This document shows, piece after piece, positions 50,590-60,259 of a stretch of DNA of 64,000 nt (the first letter of the stretch is position 1; each line of letters begins with the position of its first letter). The stretch comes from Lysobacterales bacterium (GTDB lineage Bacteria; Pseudomonadota; Gammaproteobacteria; Xanthomonadales; Xanthomonadaceae), in the NCBI GenBank assembly GCA_014946745.1, contig JADCRD010000002.1, positions 310,001-374,000 on the forward strand, written 5' to 3'. The notes below the pieces were generated by a model. That model was not told the origin of the DNA. It searched no databases and saw nothing but the letters and a program-made list of their open reading frames with translations. The position numbers and the translations under genes were made by a program.

Positions 50590-52748
50590 GCGCGGCGTGG
50601 GACGCCGCCGGTCGCTTCGACTTCCGGCGCCGGCTGGGCGAGGGTTTCGACGGCGAGGACGGCGAGCTGCGCGCGATCGATCGCGCGGTGGCGCGCTGGG
50701 TGCTGGCGCACGGCGGCTCGATGCTGCTGGCGCGGGTTGCGGCCGCGGCCAGTCGCGCCGAGGGCGAAGGCGACAGCGTGCTGGTGCTCGCAGGGGACGG
50801 CAGCGGGCGCTTTATCGCGCCGCTGGACGAAGACGCCTTGGTCGAGCTGGCAAAGGAAGCGCTGGTGGCGAGCGTCGAACAGGCGGCGCAGATGGCGACC
50901 GAGGGCGATGCAGATGCGGGGGCGGCGGCGCTTGGCTGGGCTTTCGTGCTGGACGGCGTGCAGTTCTATCTGCGCCGGAGCTTTGCGCATGAGCAGGCCT
51001 TGGCGGGGATGTTGCGGGCGCGCCGTGAGGGTACGTGTGCGGCGGGGAGCGGGACCGGGGCGGGTTCGGGCTTCGGTGGGTCAAGACCCACCCTATGGGA
51101 TGCCGAGGCTGCGGCGGGGTCGGGCAAGACGCGGATCGAGAACGAGGCGGGGTCGAGCAGGGCGCTGATCGAGAACGAGGCGGGGTCGAGCTTCGGTGGG
51201 TCAAGACCCACCCTATGGGATGCCGAGGCTGCGGCGGGGTCGGGAAAGGCGCGGATTGAGACCGGGGCGGGGTCGGGATTCGGTGGGTCGAGACCCACCC
51301 TATGGGATGCCGGAGGCGCGGGCGGGCTGGGCGGCGATGCGCTTGAGAGTTGGATCGACCCGCTGTTCGCCGGCGATCGCAGCGCGGCGGTGCGAGCGCA
51401 GCGCGCGGCGGTGGCGGGCTTCGCGGATCGCCGCCTGTTCGTGCTGACCGGCGGGCCGGGCACGGGCAAGACCACCACGGTGCTGCGCATGCTGCTGCTG
51501 CGTCTGCGCGCGCACCAGCAGCGTTTCGGCGTGCTGCCGCGGCTGCGGCTGGCCGCACCCACTGGCAAGGCGGCGCAGCGGCTGGCGGAGAGTCTGCAGA
51601 GCGGGGCCAGTGCGCTGCGGGCGCAAGGGCTCGCGGTCGACTGGGCGCCCGCGCTCGATCACGTACTCGCCGCCGAGGCCGGCACCCTGCATCGCCTGCT
51701 CGGCAGCCGCGGGCCGGCGCGCGGCCATGCCTGGCATCGCGGGCGTCGGCTGCCGCTGGACCTGCTGGTGATCGATGAGGCCTCGATGGTCGATTTGGCC
51801 GTGCTGCGCGCCAGCGTCGAGGCCCTGCCCGAGTATGCGACGGTGCTGCTGGTGGGCGACGCCGAGCAGCTGGCCTCGGTCGGCACCGGCTCGGTGCTGC
51901 GTGATCTGGTCGAGGCGCTGCAGCAGGATCCGCGCGGCGATCTGGTTCGGCTGCAGCACAGCTTTCGCGCCGAGGCCGCGCTGCAGCCCTTGAATTCGGC
52001 GATCGCCGCGGGCGATGCCGGCGGCTTTGCCGAGGCCGCCGCGCACGCAGGCGGAGCCTTCGCGCTGCGCGCGGTCAAGGACGCGCGCGGTCTGCAGTCC
52101 GCCCTGGTGGATCATGCGCAGCAACTGCACCTGGCGCTGGAGGCAGGCCAGGTGTTCGCGTCGCTACCGCTCGATGAGGCCGCGCGGGCACAGGCGATCA
52201 CGCGCGCGCACGCCGCCCTGCGCGAGACCCAGCTGCTGTGCGCCTTGCGTCAGGGCCCGTTTGGCGCACTCGCCTGTGACGCGGCGATCGATGTCGCCTT
52301 GAAGCGCCGGCTCAGTCTTCCCGAAGGCCAGGCCTGGTATCCGGGGCGCGCGGTCATCGTGCTGCAGAACGACTACGCCGCCGGCCTGTTCAACGGCGAC
52401 ATCGGCCTGTGCCTGCGCGCGGCCGATGGCAGCCTGCGGGTGTGGTTCGAAGCGCGCGGTGTGGAGGCTGCCGGTCTTCGCGGGCTGGCTCCCGGCGCCC
52501 TGCCCCTGCACGGCGGCGGCTTCGCGCTCAGCGTGCACAAGAGCCAGGGCAGCGAGTACGGCGAAGTCGCCCTGCTGCTGCCGCCCGATCCCGAGCACCC
52601 GATCCTCGGCCGCGCCCTGCTCTACACCGGCGCCACCCGCGCGCGCCGCGCGCTGTCGCTGTGGAGTACCGAAGCCGCGCTGCGCACGGCGCTGTCGCGC
52701 CCAACCCAGCGCGTCAGCGGGCTGGCGGCGCGGCTGCTGGCGGGCTGA
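50586..52748 (+). CDS. recD: Exodeoxyribonuclease V alpha subunit RecD
   Basis: A 720-residue 5'-3' helicase of the UvrD/Rep-like superfamily 1B. ATG 50586 overlaps the recB stop. Walker A is GGPGTGKTTT (about residues 289-298); LVIDEASMVD is Walker B; the C-terminus has ALSVHKSQGSEY and LYTGATRARRAL. The protein is longer than E. coli RecD (608) because residues about 155-250 are a low-complexity insertion made of three copies of a FGGSRPTLWDAE-type unit encoded by palindromic DNA repeats. The insertion lies between the N-terminal RecB-interacting domain and the helicase domain, so it may be tolerated as a linker. Confidence 0.93.
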   Translation: MSAAWDAAGRFDFRRRLGEGFDGEDGELRAIDRAVARWVLAHGGSMLLARVAAAASRAEGEGDSVLVLAGDGSGRFIAPLDEDALVELAKEALVASVEQAAQMATEGDADAGAAALGWAFVLDGVQFYLRRSFAHEQALAGMLRARREGTCAAGSGTGAGSGFGGSRPTLWDAEAAAGSGKTRIENEAGSSRALIENEAGSSFGGSRPTLWDAEAAAGSGKARIETGAGSGFGGSRPTLWDAGGAGGLGGDALESWIDPLFAGDRSAAVRAQRAAVAGFADRRLFVLTGGPGTGKTTTVLRMLLLRLRAHQQRFGVLPRLRLAAPTGKAAQRLAESLQSGASALRAQGLAVDWAPALDHVLAAEAGTLHRLLGSRGPARGHAWHRGRRLPLDLLVIDEASMVDLAVLRASVEALPEYATVLLVGDAEQLASVGTGSVLRDLVEALQQDPRGDLVRLQHSFRAEAALQPLNSAIAAGDAGGFAEAAAHAGGAFALRAVKDARGLQSALVDHAQQLHLALEAGQVFASLPLDEAARAQAITRAHAALRETQLLCALRQGPFGALACDAAIDVALKRRLSLPEGQAWYPGRAVIVLQNDYAAGLFNGDIGLCLRAADGSLRVWFEARGVEAAGLRGLAPGALPLHGGGFALSVHKSQGSEYGEVALLLPPDPEHPILGRALLYTGATRARRALSLWSTEAALRTALSRPTQRVSGLAARLLAG
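51075..51299. repeat. Three in-frame palindromic repeats inside recD
   Basis: GGTGGGTC-AA-GACCCACC occurs at 51075-51092 and 51195-51212, and with GA loop at 51282-51299, each followed by CTATGGGATGCC. Spacings are 120 and 87 bases. The same palindrome with CTTC upstream and CCTATG downstream is intergenic at 60055-60072, so it is a dispersed repeat that has entered a coding region. Confidence 0.9.
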
Positions 52749-53027
52749 CGATGTGCCCGAGAACGCGCAGGGCCGCCAGGTGCGCCGGGCCTTTCGACGC
52801 GACACGTGCGCATGCCGCTGGCGTTGCTGCATGCGCGGCGTCACCGGTGTCCGTTGATCAGCAAAGGCGACGCACGCATGCCGCAGGCTTCGCTGCATGC
52901 GCGGCGTCTCTCTCGGTTGTTGAACCGATCGGCGCCGCGCATCCGACCTTGCGCCCGGGGAAAGCCGAGCGCCACGCGGAGCCCGCAAAACCGTGCGCTG
53001 ACATCAGCAGTCTTGCGGGCAGTGCGC

Positions 53028-53558
53028 TCAGCCGGCTTCGGCGAGCTGCTTCAGATTCGCCAGCCCCGCTTCGAAGTCCGGGCCGACGAGATCGTCCATG
53101 AACAGCCCGAACCAGCGGTTGATCGGGTTGCCGCCCATGTCGCCCTCGTTGCTCCAGGACAGGCGCACGCCACTGCCGGAGGGTTCGATCCGCAGCACAC
53201 CCTTTGACTCCATGCCGAACTCTGGAAAGCGCAGCACGTAGTCGATGCGTTCGCCCGGGACAGCCGCGGTGAACTCCATCGACCCGTTGCCTTCGGTCAC
53301 GCTCTGCCACGACCAGCCGGCGCCCAGGCCCGACTCCGGGCCGGTGTACTCGATCCGCATGGCCGGATCGCGCGCGTTCCAGGCCGACCAGCGTTTCCAC
53401 TCGCGCGGTGAGGCGATCAGCGCGAAGACCTCAGCGGCCGGTGCCTCGATCTGCACCGCGCGTTCGACCTTGAACGCGGAAGGCAGGGCGAAGCCTGCCG
53501 CGACGAGGCCGCAGATGACGAGCACCAGACCGGCCAGCAACTTCAAAACGAGTTTCAT
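53028..53558 (-). CDS. SRPBCC-family (START-like) membrane-anchored protein
   Basis: A 176-residue protein starting at ATG 53558. An N-terminal hydrophobic segment (residues 3-25) anchors or exports it. The rest is an SRPBCC/polyketide-cyclase-like fold: FKVERAVQIEAPAAEVF, LIASPREWKRWSAWNARDP and a C-terminal helix (LVGPDFEAGLANLKQLAE). Such domains form a deep hydrophobic pocket; ligands of this subgroup are unknown. It is convergent with recD across 279 bases without visible features and divergent from the serine hydrolase gene. Confidence 0.82.
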   Translation of the reverse strand: MKLVLKLLAGLVLVICGLVAAGFALPSAFKVERAVQIEAPAAEVFALIASPREWKRWSAWNARDPAMRIEYTGPESGLGAGWSWQSVTEGNGSMEFTAAVPGERIDYVLRFPEFGMESKGVLRIEPSGSGVRLSWSNEGDMGGNPINRWFGLFMDDLVGPDFEAGLANLKQLAEAG

Positions 53559-53717
53559 TGGAGCTCTCCCCCCGGAAGCGTTCAGCAGCCTAGCAGCCCA
53601 GACCGTCTTGGGCACGCCGCGTGCGCGCATCCGACGGCCGCAGCGCTGGCGCCTTCTGGCCGCGCATCGCGCGCGCAAGCTGCTACCGTTGCCGCGGCCC
53701 CGACCGGAACCCGAGCG

Positions 53718-55706
53718 ATGTCGAGACTGTTGTTCTGCCTGCTGTTCGCCTGGGTCACTCCGCTCGCGGCGCAGGAGGCCTCCACGCCACCCGCTACACC
53801 GGCCGATGCCGCGGTGCTCGATCCCGAGGCGATTCAGACCGCGAGCGCGCCAAGCGCCGAAGCCGCTGTCGAGATCAGACCCGCGCCGGAACCGCCGATC
53901 GATCTGCTGCCCGCGCACATCGATGGCCTGGTCGAAGCCCTGCGCCGCGAGCACCTGCTGCCGGGCGTCACCCTGGCGGTCGTGCGTGCGGACGCGCCCG
54001 AGCTGCTGCGCGGCTACGGCTACGCCGACCTCGCCGCTCGCACGCCGGTCGACCCGCAGCAGACCCTGTTCCGCATCGGCTCGGTCTCCAAGACCTTCAT
54101 CTGGAGCGCGGCCCTGCTGCTGGTCGATCGCGGCCAGCTCGACCTCGATGCCGACGTCAACACCTATCTCAAGGCAGTCAAGGTGAGCCCGGCCTTCGAT
54201 GCGCCGGTGACCCTGCGCCAGCTGATGGCGCATCGCGCGGGCTTCGAGGACAGCTTCCAGGTGTTCGCCGTGGGCGATGACGATGCGCGGCCCTTGGCCC
54301 AGCTGCTGGCCGAGCACCAGCCCAAGCGCATCTTCCCGCCGGGCACCCGCACCTCATACTCGAACTGGGGCTCGGCGCTCGCCGCACAGGTGGTGGCCGA
54401 TGTCGCCGGCGAGGACTACGGCAGCTTTCTGCGCCGCGAGCTGCTGGAGCCGCTCGGGATGCGCGACACCGTTTGGGATGGGCCCACACGGATGGATGCG
54501 GCCACGCGTGCACGGCTGGCGCAGGGCTACGCGGAGCGCGGCGGCGTGCCGAAGCCCGAACCGGAGCTGCAGCTCGGCGCCTACTGGCCGGCCGGCGGGA
54601 TGTCGACCACGGCCGCGGACATGGCGCGCTGGATGCGTTTTCATCTGAACGCGGGCGAGATCGATGGCCGCCGACTGCTGTCAGCGGAAACGCATGCTCT
54701 GGTGTTTTCGCGGCCCTACAGCGACCGTGCCGATGCCGCGGATGTCACCCACGGCTTCATCCAGACGCCGTTCCGCGGCCTGCAGCTGACCGGCCACGGC
54801 GGCGCCACCGAGAGCTATCTGAGCAATCTGGTGCTGGTGCCCGAGCTGGGCCTCGGCGTCTTCGTCAGCCAGAGCAGCGGCGCCAGCCGCAACCTCGTCC
54901 AGCGCCTGCCCGAGCAGATTCTTGAGCATCTGCAAACCCTGCCCGCCGCAGCGCCGCTGGCCGCCGAGTCGGGCGCGCCCGGCGCGCTCGCCGAGGTCGA
55001 CGGCGCGTATCTGTCCAACCGTCGCGTGTTCAGCAGCTTCGCGGCGATCTTCGGCGCCTTCGACGGCGTCAGCCTGCGCGCCATCAACAGCGAAACCCTG
55101 GCGCTCGAGGCCGGCCCGCGCAGCGGCGAATACCGACGCATCGGCGAGGACCTGTTCGAGTCTGCCTTCGGTCAGCGTCTGGCGCTGATCCGCGGCAGTG
55201 AGGGCCGCGTGCTGGCGTTCGCCGACAGCAGCGGCGTGCACAGCTTCGAGCGCGTCGAAGGCTTGAGCGCACCGCTGTGGCTGTTCGTCGCCCTGGGCAG
55301 CAGCCTGCTGCTGGCGCTGTCGACCTTGGCCGGCGTGGTCTGGCGGCTCGGACGCAAGCGCTATGGCGGGCCGACCGATGCGCTGGTCGGCGCTGTTTCC
55401 GTGCTGGCGGCGCTGTGCGTGCTGGCGCTGACGGGCGGCTTGATCGCCACAGCGCTGGCCCTGCAGCAGGCCGGTGCCGCGGAGCTGCCGGGCAACTACC
55501 CGCTGCCAGCCATGCTGTGGACGCACTGGGCGGCATGGACCCTTGTGGCTGCAGCGCTTGCCATGCTGCTGATGCTCATGCCCGCCTGGACCCGCACCCG
55601 CTTCGGCCTGTTGCGGAAACTGCTGTTCTCCCTGTTCACCGTCACCCTGCTGTTCCTGGCCGTGCAGCTGTGGCTGTGGCGGGTGATCGGGGCGGCGGTG
55701 ATGTGA
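53718..55706 (+). CDS. Serine hydrolase of the class C beta-lactamase/penicillin-binding fold with C-terminal membrane domain
   Basis: A 662-residue exported protein. A signal peptide (1-18) and Ala/Pro-rich linker precede a beta-lactamase family domain (about 65-410) with the S-x-x-K motif at 122-125 (GSVSKTF) and Y-x-N in TSYSNWG. The third motif may be HGGATE (LTGHGGATESYL). After a lipocalin-like spacer (about 430-520) four transmembrane helices follow (about 515-660). This layout is seen in serine hydrolases and esterases of Gram-negatives; substrates vary and true beta-lactamase activity is not implied. Confidence 0.85.
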   Translation: MSRLLFCLLFAWVTPLAAQEASTPPATPADAAVLDPEAIQTASAPSAEAAVEIRPAPEPPIDLLPAHIDGLVEALRREHLLPGVTLAVVRADAPELLRGYGYADLAARTPVDPQQTLFRIGSVSKTFIWSAALLLVDRGQLDLDADVNTYLKAVKVSPAFDAPVTLRQLMAHRAGFEDSFQVFAVGDDDARPLAQLLAEHQPKRIFPPGTRTSYSNWGSALAAQVVADVAGEDYGSFLRRELLEPLGMRDTVWDGPTRMDAATRARLAQGYAERGGVPKPEPELQLGAYWPAGGMSTTAADMARWMRFHLNAGEIDGRRLLSAETHALVFSRPYSDRADAADVTHGFIQTPFRGLQLTGHGGATESYLSNLVLVPELGLGVFVSQSSGASRNLVQRLPEQILEHLQTLPAAAPLAAESGAPGALAEVDGAYLSNRRVFSSFAAIFGAFDGVSLRAINSETLALEAGPRSGEYRRIGEDLFESAFGQRLALIRGSEGRVLAFADSSGVHSFERVEGLSAPLWLFVALGSSLLLALSTLAGVVWRLGRKRYGGPTDALVGAVSVLAALCVLALTGGLIATALALQQAGAAELPGNYPLPAMLWTHWAAWTLVAAALAMLLMLMPAWTRTRFGLLRKLLFSLFTVTLLFLAVQLWLWRVIGAAVM

Positions 55707-55773
55707 GGGCGGGTATTGGGGATTGGCAGAGCTGCGGCCCGAATCACGCCGCGAGCCACCCGAATGCCGACCT

Positions 55774-55944
55774 CCCCTCTTCTCTTGAGGGAGAGGGGCG
55801 GGGGGAGAGGGGTAGGAAGCTTGCAGCCAGGCTCCCCCCTCTCCCCAACCCCTCTCCCTCAGGGGGAGAGGGGCTCCACAGCGGGCTTGCGGAAGTCCTA
55901 CGAATCCCGAATCCCTAATCCCGAATCCCCAATCCCTAATCCCG
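55774..55944. repeat. Intergenic inverted repeats next to rpe
   Basis: Two repeat types occur. From about 55774 to 55873, GAGGGAGAGGGG-type arms form a long imperfect inverted repeat. At 55902-55944, AATCCC heptamers of the type also seen at 26.0 kb run into the rpe 3' end, where the repeat supplies the TAG stop codon of rpe (complement of 55936-55938). Confidence 0.8.
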
Positions 55945-56610
55945 GCTCTTGCCCACCTCAGCGCGCATCTCGGCGATCACCCGGGCGTAGTCCGGCGCGT
56001 TGAAGATGGCCGAGCCGGCGACGAAGGTGTCAGCGCCAGCGGCGGCGATCTGGGCGATGTTGTCGACCTTGACCCCGCCGTCGACCTCCAGCCGGATGTC
56101 GCGGCCGGAGGCGCGGATGCGCTCGCGGGCCTCGCGGATCTTGGGCAGCACCGAGGGCAGAAAGCTCTGGCCGCCGAAGCCCGGATTGACCGACATGATT
56201 AGGATCAGATCGATGCGGTCCATCACGTAGTCGAGGTGGTGCAGCGGCGTGGCAGGGTTGAAGACGAGACCCGCCTTGCAGCCGGAATCGCGGATCAGCT
56301 GCAGGCTGCGATCGACGTGCTCGCTGGCCTCGGGATGGAAGCTGATCAGGCTGGCGCCGGCTTTGGCGAAGTCCGGGATGATGCGATCGACCGGCTTCAC
56401 CATCAGGTGCACATCGATGGGCGCGGTGATGCCGTGGCGACGCAGCGCCTCGCAGACCAGCGGGCCGACGGTGAGGTTGGGCACGTAGTGGTTGTCCATC
56501 ACGTCGAAGTGCACCCAGTCGGCGCCGGCCGCGAGCACGTTGCGCACTTCCTCGCCAAGGCGGGCGAAGTCGGCGGAGAGGATGGAGGGCGCGATCAGGC
56601 AGTGGGACAT
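55936..56610 (-). CDS. rpe: Ribulose-phosphate 3-epimerase
   Basis: A 224-residue TIM-barrel enzyme; ATG 56610 gives [19 protein letters not shown], the family start. Metal and active-site segments are [17 protein letters not shown] (H and D), [25 protein letters not shown] and EVDGGVK. It interconverts ribulose 5-phosphate and xylulose 5-phosphate in the pentose phosphate pathway. The C-terminus (GKSRD) ends directly in an intergenic heptamer repeat that provides the stop codon, so the end of the protein may have been altered by the repeat. Confidence 0.96.
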   Translation of the reverse strand: MSHCLIAPSILSADFARLGEEVRNVLAAGADWVHFDVMDNHYVPNLTVGPLVCEALRRHGITAPIDVHLMVKPVDRIIPDFAKAGASLISFHPEASEHVDRSLQLIRDSGCKAGLVFNPATPLHHLDYVMDRIDLILIMSVNPGFGGQSFLPSVLPKIREARERIRASGRDIRLEVDGGVKVDNIAQIAAAGADTFVAGSAIFNAPDYARVIAEMRAEVGKSRD

Positions 56611-56791
56611 GGCGGGCTCGGGGTGGAGGGGAATTCGATGTTCAGCGCGCGCGCGACCTGGGGCAATACGGATCAAGCCCTGCCTGGCCTTGACCGGTGG
56701 TCGCGAGTCCGGCACGGGTCCGGACTCGTTCGACCGCTACGCACCGACGCCTCCGCATTCGCTCGGAGACGCTGAATGCTTCAGCCTTGCC

Positions 56792-57133
56792 TCAGCCCTC
56801 GCGCTCGGCGCGGATGCGGTCGTAGGCGGCGTTGATGGCGCGCGCGCGGGCCTCAGCGCGGCGGCGCACGGCGGGCGATTCGTTGGCGACGCGATCCGGA
56901 TGGTGACGCGACATCGCGCGACGGTAGGCGCGATCGATCTCCTCCATCGAGGCCTCGGGCGCGACTTCAAGCACGCCGTACGGGTCTTCGCCGCGCGCAG
57001 GGCGGCGCGAGCGCAGGGCCAGCCAGCCGCCGTCGAAACCCCAGCCGACCAGGAAACCCAGCACCGCGCCGGCAGGATGCCGCAGCAGAATCCAGCCGAA
57101 CACGAAACCCAGCAGTCGGCCGGCGTAAGGCAT
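56792..57133 (-). CDS. Small membrane protein with C-terminal J domain
   Basis: A 113-residue protein. Residues about 5-40 are hydrophobic with glycine-rich GFVFGWILL and AGAVLGFLVGWGF segments, as in the membrane-anchored DjlA type. Residues 49-110 form a J domain: DPYGVLEVAPEASMEEIDRAYRRAMSRHHPDR with the HPD motif. J domains stimulate Hsp70 ATPase activity, so this likely recruits DnaK to the membrane. It starts three bases after the cytochrome c stop on the same strand and is probably cotranscribed. Confidence 0.85.
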   Translation of the reverse strand: MPYAGRLLGFVFGWILLRHPAGAVLGFLVGWGFDGGWLALRSRRPARGEDPYGVLEVAPEASMEEIDRAYRRAMSRHHPDRVANESPAVRRRAEARARAINAAYDRIRAEREG

Positions 57134-57136
57134 GAC

Positions 57137-57517
57137 CTAGTTCGCGCCGTCGTCGCTGGCCGCTGCCGCGGATTCAGCCGCCGCCGCGCGCTGGCCCTGT
57201 CGCGGCTGGCTGGCGTACCAGCGCGCCAGCGCGTCCAGGTCGTCCGGCTGCAGGGCGCCCACCACCGCCTGCATCGGCGGATGCCGGCGCTCGCCGGTCT
57301 TGTACTTCTGCAGGGACAGGCGCAGGTAGGCCTCGTCCTGGCCGGCCAGATGCGGGTTGCCCGGCGCGAGCGCGATGCCGTCGACGCCATGACAGCTGGC
57401 GCACATGCCGAGCTGGGCCGGGCGTTCGACGGGCGCATCGTCGGCCGGCGCGCCGGGGCTGCAGGCGGAAAGTCCAAGGCCCAACAGCGGGGCCAGCATC
57501 AGGGCGCGAAGATTCAT
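57137..57517 (-). CDS. Lipoprotein c-type cytochrome
   Basis: A 126-residue exported protein. The signal ends in a lipobox (LLGLGLSAC, lipidated cysteine at residue 19), so it should be membrane-tethered. The haem motif is CASCH (39-43) within GMCASCHGVDGIALAPGNPH, and a likely axial methionine is M82 in HPPMQAVVG. It belongs to the cytochrome c553/c4 single-domain type and carries electrons in the periplasm. The C-terminal 20 residues are Ala/Ser-rich. It precedes the J-domain gene directly. Confidence 0.88.
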   Translation of the reverse strand: MNLRALMLAPLLGLGLSACSPGAPADDAPVERPAQLGMCASCHGVDGIALAPGNPHLAGQDEAYLRLSLQKYKTGERRHPPMQAVVGALQPDDLDALARWYASQPRQGQRAAAAESAAAASDDGAN

Positions 57518-57585
57518 GGGCGCGCATTCTACCGGCAGGCTGTGGGCGCGAGGTCGCGGACGCCAACGCCACCGCCCCAGTGCAG

Positions 57586-58305
57586 TCACATCAGCAGCGG
57601 GTAGATCGCCGCCGAGGCGAATACGAGCAGAACGAACAGCAGGCTCAGGGTGAACACAGCGAGCACAGGGATGCTCAACAGCGCCAGCGCATGCCAGCCG
57701 GAGGGCCGCAGATAACCCCAGACGGCCCAGCCCAGCCATGCCAGTGGCAGCAGCAGCAGGAACCCCATCGGCTGCACGCCCAGCAGCGGCAGGCCGAGCA
57801 GCAAAGCCAACTGCAGAGGCAAAAGGCTCGCGAGGGCGTACAGCGAAAAGGCCGTGGCCTCGGCCAAGTTGGGGCGGGGCTGCACTGGCGCCCTCATGAA
57901 GGACAGTGCGACTGCCGGCAGCCAGCACACCACGAGGGCCAGGTCGAAGCGGGCGAACAGCGCGGACATCGCCGCCGTCAGAGCGTCTGGCGACCTGCCG
58001 CCGGCGCTCGCGCGTGTTCCATGCACCAGCCCTGCAAGGAACTGCTCGCCCTGCCCGCTGAAGTGCAATACCAGCGCGCACAGCGCGAGCACGATCAAGG
58101 CGAGCCGGAACGGCCGCGTCAATCGCGGATCGCGCGTCTCGACATAGCGCCGCGCAGTCGAGCCTGGCGAACGCAGCACACACCAGGCGGTATAGGGCAG
58201 ACCGCGGTCAAGACTGAACAGCTCGTCGGCCATTTCGGCAAGTACGCTCGCCACCGTGAGACGGGGCGGACGGCTTTCGGGAGCGGGGGCGGGGCTCTGT
58301 GTCAT
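57586..58305 (-). CDS. DUF3667 family membrane protein
   Basis: A 239-residue inner-membrane protein from ATG 58305. The N-terminal amphipathic part has [20 protein letters not shown] and [19 protein letters not shown], the RPG-R-Y signature arrangement of DUF3667, followed by four or five hydrophobic helices. The family's function is unknown. It is transcribed towards the cytochrome c gene (68-base gap) and is divergent from purC, sharing a 118-base promoter region. Confidence 0.75.
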   Translation of the reverse strand: MTQSPAPAPESRPPRLTVASVLAEMADELFSLDRGLPYTAWCVLRSPGSTARRYVETRDPRLTRPFRLALIVLALCALVLHFSGQGEQFLAGLVHGTRASAGGRSPDALTAAMSALFARFDLALVVCWLPAVALSFMRAPVQPRPNLAEATAFSLYALASLLPLQLALLLGLPLLGVQPMGFLLLLPLAWLGWAVWGYLRPSGWHALALLSIPVLAVFTLSLLFVLLVFASAAIYPLLM

Positions 58306-58423
58306 CGGAGCAAGGTTAGCGGATGGGACAGCCAGACCGCTTTGGGCGCAGCCACTGTCGCGCTGGGAGCCCCGCCCGCGCACCGCTAAACTGTCGCGCT
58401 TTCCGCCAGCCCAGGCCTTCGCC

Positions 58424-59314
58424 GTGACCACGACCCTGCACCAGTCCGACCTCGACCTGCCGCTGCTGCACCGGGGCAAGGTGCGCGACGTCTACGGCCT
58501 GCCGAACAACGAACTGCTGATCGTCGCCAGCGATCGCCTCTCGGCTTTCGACGTGGTGCTGCCCGACCCGATCCCGGGCAAGGGCGAGATCCTCTGCCAG
58601 ATGTCGAACTTCTGGTTCGCGCAGACTGCCGCCCTGCAGCCGAATCATCTGTTGTCGACGCCGCTGGCCAGCGTGCTGCCGGCCGGCACCGACCTTGCGC
58701 TGTACGCCAAGCGCAGCGTGGTGGCGAAGAAGCTGAAAGCGCTGCCGGTGGAAGCCATTGCCCGCGGCTATCTGATCGGCTCGGGCTGGAAGGACTACCA
58801 GCGCACGGGTGCCGTGTGTGGCATCGCCCTGCCCGCCGGCCTGCGCCAGGCCGAAGTCCTGCCGGAACCGATCTTCACTCCGTCCACCAAGGCAGCCGTC
58901 GGCGACCACGACGAGAACATCGGCTTCGACCGCGTGGTCGAGCTGATCGGCGGCGAGCTGGCCGAGGCGGTGCGCGCGGCAACGCTGAAGATCTATCGCT
59001 TCGCGGCGGCCTTCGCCGCCGAGCGCGGCATCCTGATCGCCGACACCAAGCTGGAGTTCGGTCTCGACGAGCAGGGCCAACTGATCGTGATGGACGAGAT
59101 GCTCACCCCAGACTCCTCGCGCTTCTGGCCGGCCGACCAGTACCAGGTGGGCATCAGCCCGCCGAGCTACGACAAGCAGTTCGTGCGCGACTACCTGGAG
59201 ACGCTGGACTGGAACAAGACCGCGCCGGGGCCGAAGGTGCCGGCCGCGGTCATCGAGGCGACGCGCGCGAAGTACGCCGAGGCCCTGCTCAAGCTCACCG
59301 GCATCACGGCCTGA
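58424..59314 (+). CDS. purC: SAICAR synthetase (purine biosynthesis)
   Basis: A 296-residue enzyme. The start is GTG 58424 ([13 protein letters not shown]); longer frames run into the divergent neighbour. Conserved segments: [58 protein letters not shown] and [12 protein letters not shown]. It ligates aspartate to CAIR with ATP to make SAICAR, step 8 of de novo purine synthesis. The length matches the longer eukaryote-like PurC form common in Xanthomonadales. Confidence 0.96.
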   Translation: MTTTLHQSDLDLPLLHRGKVRDVYGLPNNELLIVASDRLSAFDVVLPDPIPGKGEILCQMSNFWFAQTAALQPNHLLSTPLASVLPAGTDLALYAKRSVVAKKLKALPVEAIARGYLIGSGWKDYQRTGAVCGIALPAGLRQAEVLPEPIFTPSTKAAVGDHDENIGFDRVVELIGGELAEAVRAATLKIYRFAAAFAAERGILIADTKLEFGLDEQGQLIVMDEMLTPDSSRFWPADQYQVGISPPSYDKQFVRDYLETLDWNKTAPGPKVPAAVIEATRAKYAEALLKLTGITA

Positions 59315-59420
59315 GCCATCGCGACGCCTGTCGTGCCGGCGCATCGCCGCCGTACTTCCGCTTCATGGCGATCGAAGGGGCGGCTGAAGGCTACGCGCTG
59401 GAAGCCGCCTCGCGCCACAC

Positions 59421-59927
59421 CTACAGCGGAATCCGCAGCCGCCGCATCAGCTTGCCCATCACCCAGGCCGGGCCGATCAGCAGATAGACGAGGTCGGTGA
59501 AGAAGCTGGGCTTCTTGCCCTCGTAGCGATGGCCGATGAACTGGCCGATCCAGGCGACCACAAATACCGCGATCGCCAGCCACAGCAGGCTCGTCGCGCC
59601 GAGCGCTCCGTACAGCAGGTGCGTGAGGAAGCCCAGCGCGACCAGCTTGAGCGCCATGACCAGCCCCAGCGAGCGCGACAGCCGGTAGTAGTAGATCGCC
59701 GCCATCGCCATGGCCATGCCCGCCCAGGCCCCATCGCGGCCCAGTGCCGGCGGCACCGGAATCAGCCAGAGCAAGGCGATCACCGACCACAGGATCAAGG
59801 GCACGCAGACCACGTGGATCGCCTGGTTGGTGGCGTTGCGGTGGTCGCCCGCGTAGTTCGCGAACCAGCGGTCGACAGGGCGCGCCTCGGCGGCGGACGT
59901 GGCTTGGTCGGTGGTGTTCATGGTCAT
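59421..59927 (-). CDS. Mpo1-like (DUF962) membrane protein
   Basis: A 168-residue inner-membrane protein; ATG 59927 or 59921. The family features are FANYAGDHRNATNQAIHVVC (N-x-x-x-H), WIGQFIGHRYEGKKPSF (H-x-x-E-x-x-x-P) and TDLVYLLIGPAWVM, with about four helices. Yeast Mpo1 is an Fe2+-dependent dioxygenase in fatty acid alpha-oxidation, and the histidines of these motifs are present here; activity of bacterial members is not well established. It is convergent with purC. Confidence 0.85.
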   Translation of the reverse strand: MTMNTTDQATSAAEARPVDRWFANYAGDHRNATNQAIHVVCVPLILWSVIALLWLIPVPPALGRDGAWAGMAMAMAAIYYYRLSRSLGLVMALKLVALGFLTHLLYGALGATSLLWLAIAVFVVAWIGQFIGHRYEGKKPSFFTDLVYLLIGPAWVMGKLMRRLRIPL

Positions 59928-60054
59928 CGAAGACAGCGTTTGACGCGGCCGTTTACGGTAGGGCTTGGGCGACGACCGGGCAAGGTCGTGCGGTGGTGAG
60001 GCCCAGTCGCCGGCGCGAAGGGCGCGCGTTGGACCGAAGCAAGCGTGCAGCTTC

Positions 60055-60072
60055 GGTGGGTCAAGACCCACC
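60055..60072. repeat. Intergenic copy of the recD palindrome
   Basis: GGTGGGTC-AA-GACCCACC with flanking CTTC and CTATG, identical to the palindrome found three times inside recD. It lies in the 332-base gap upstream of the Mpo1-like gene; the rest of that gap holds only the terminator at 60206-60223. Confidence 0.88.
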
Positions 60073-60205
60073 CTATGAAGGTCGCACGCCATCGGCAGCG
60101 CGGCGGGCTGAACGCAAGCCCCTCCCTGTCTTCAAGCCACCGTAGGACGCGTCGAGATCGATACGCCGGCAAAGATCTGTCGGCCCCGTGTCGCGGGCAA
60201 CAGAA

Positions 60206-60223
60206 AGGGCCCCGAAGGGCCCT
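60206..60223 (-). terminator. Rho-independent terminator of the YccA/BI-1 gene
   Basis: A 7-bp stem (AGGGCCC / GGGCCCT) with tetraloop, 36 bases beyond the stop on the minus strand and followed there by TTTCTGTT. Confidence 0.75.
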
Positions 60224-60259
60224 GTCCGTTTCGCCTCTGTGGCCGCTGTCCGTGCGGGA

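Noticed and set aside
53718-55706. Antibiotic-resistance beta-lactamase
   Set aside because: The fold and S-x-x-K motif are shared with many esterases and peptidases; the C-terminal membrane domain and divergence do not support a resistance enzyme.
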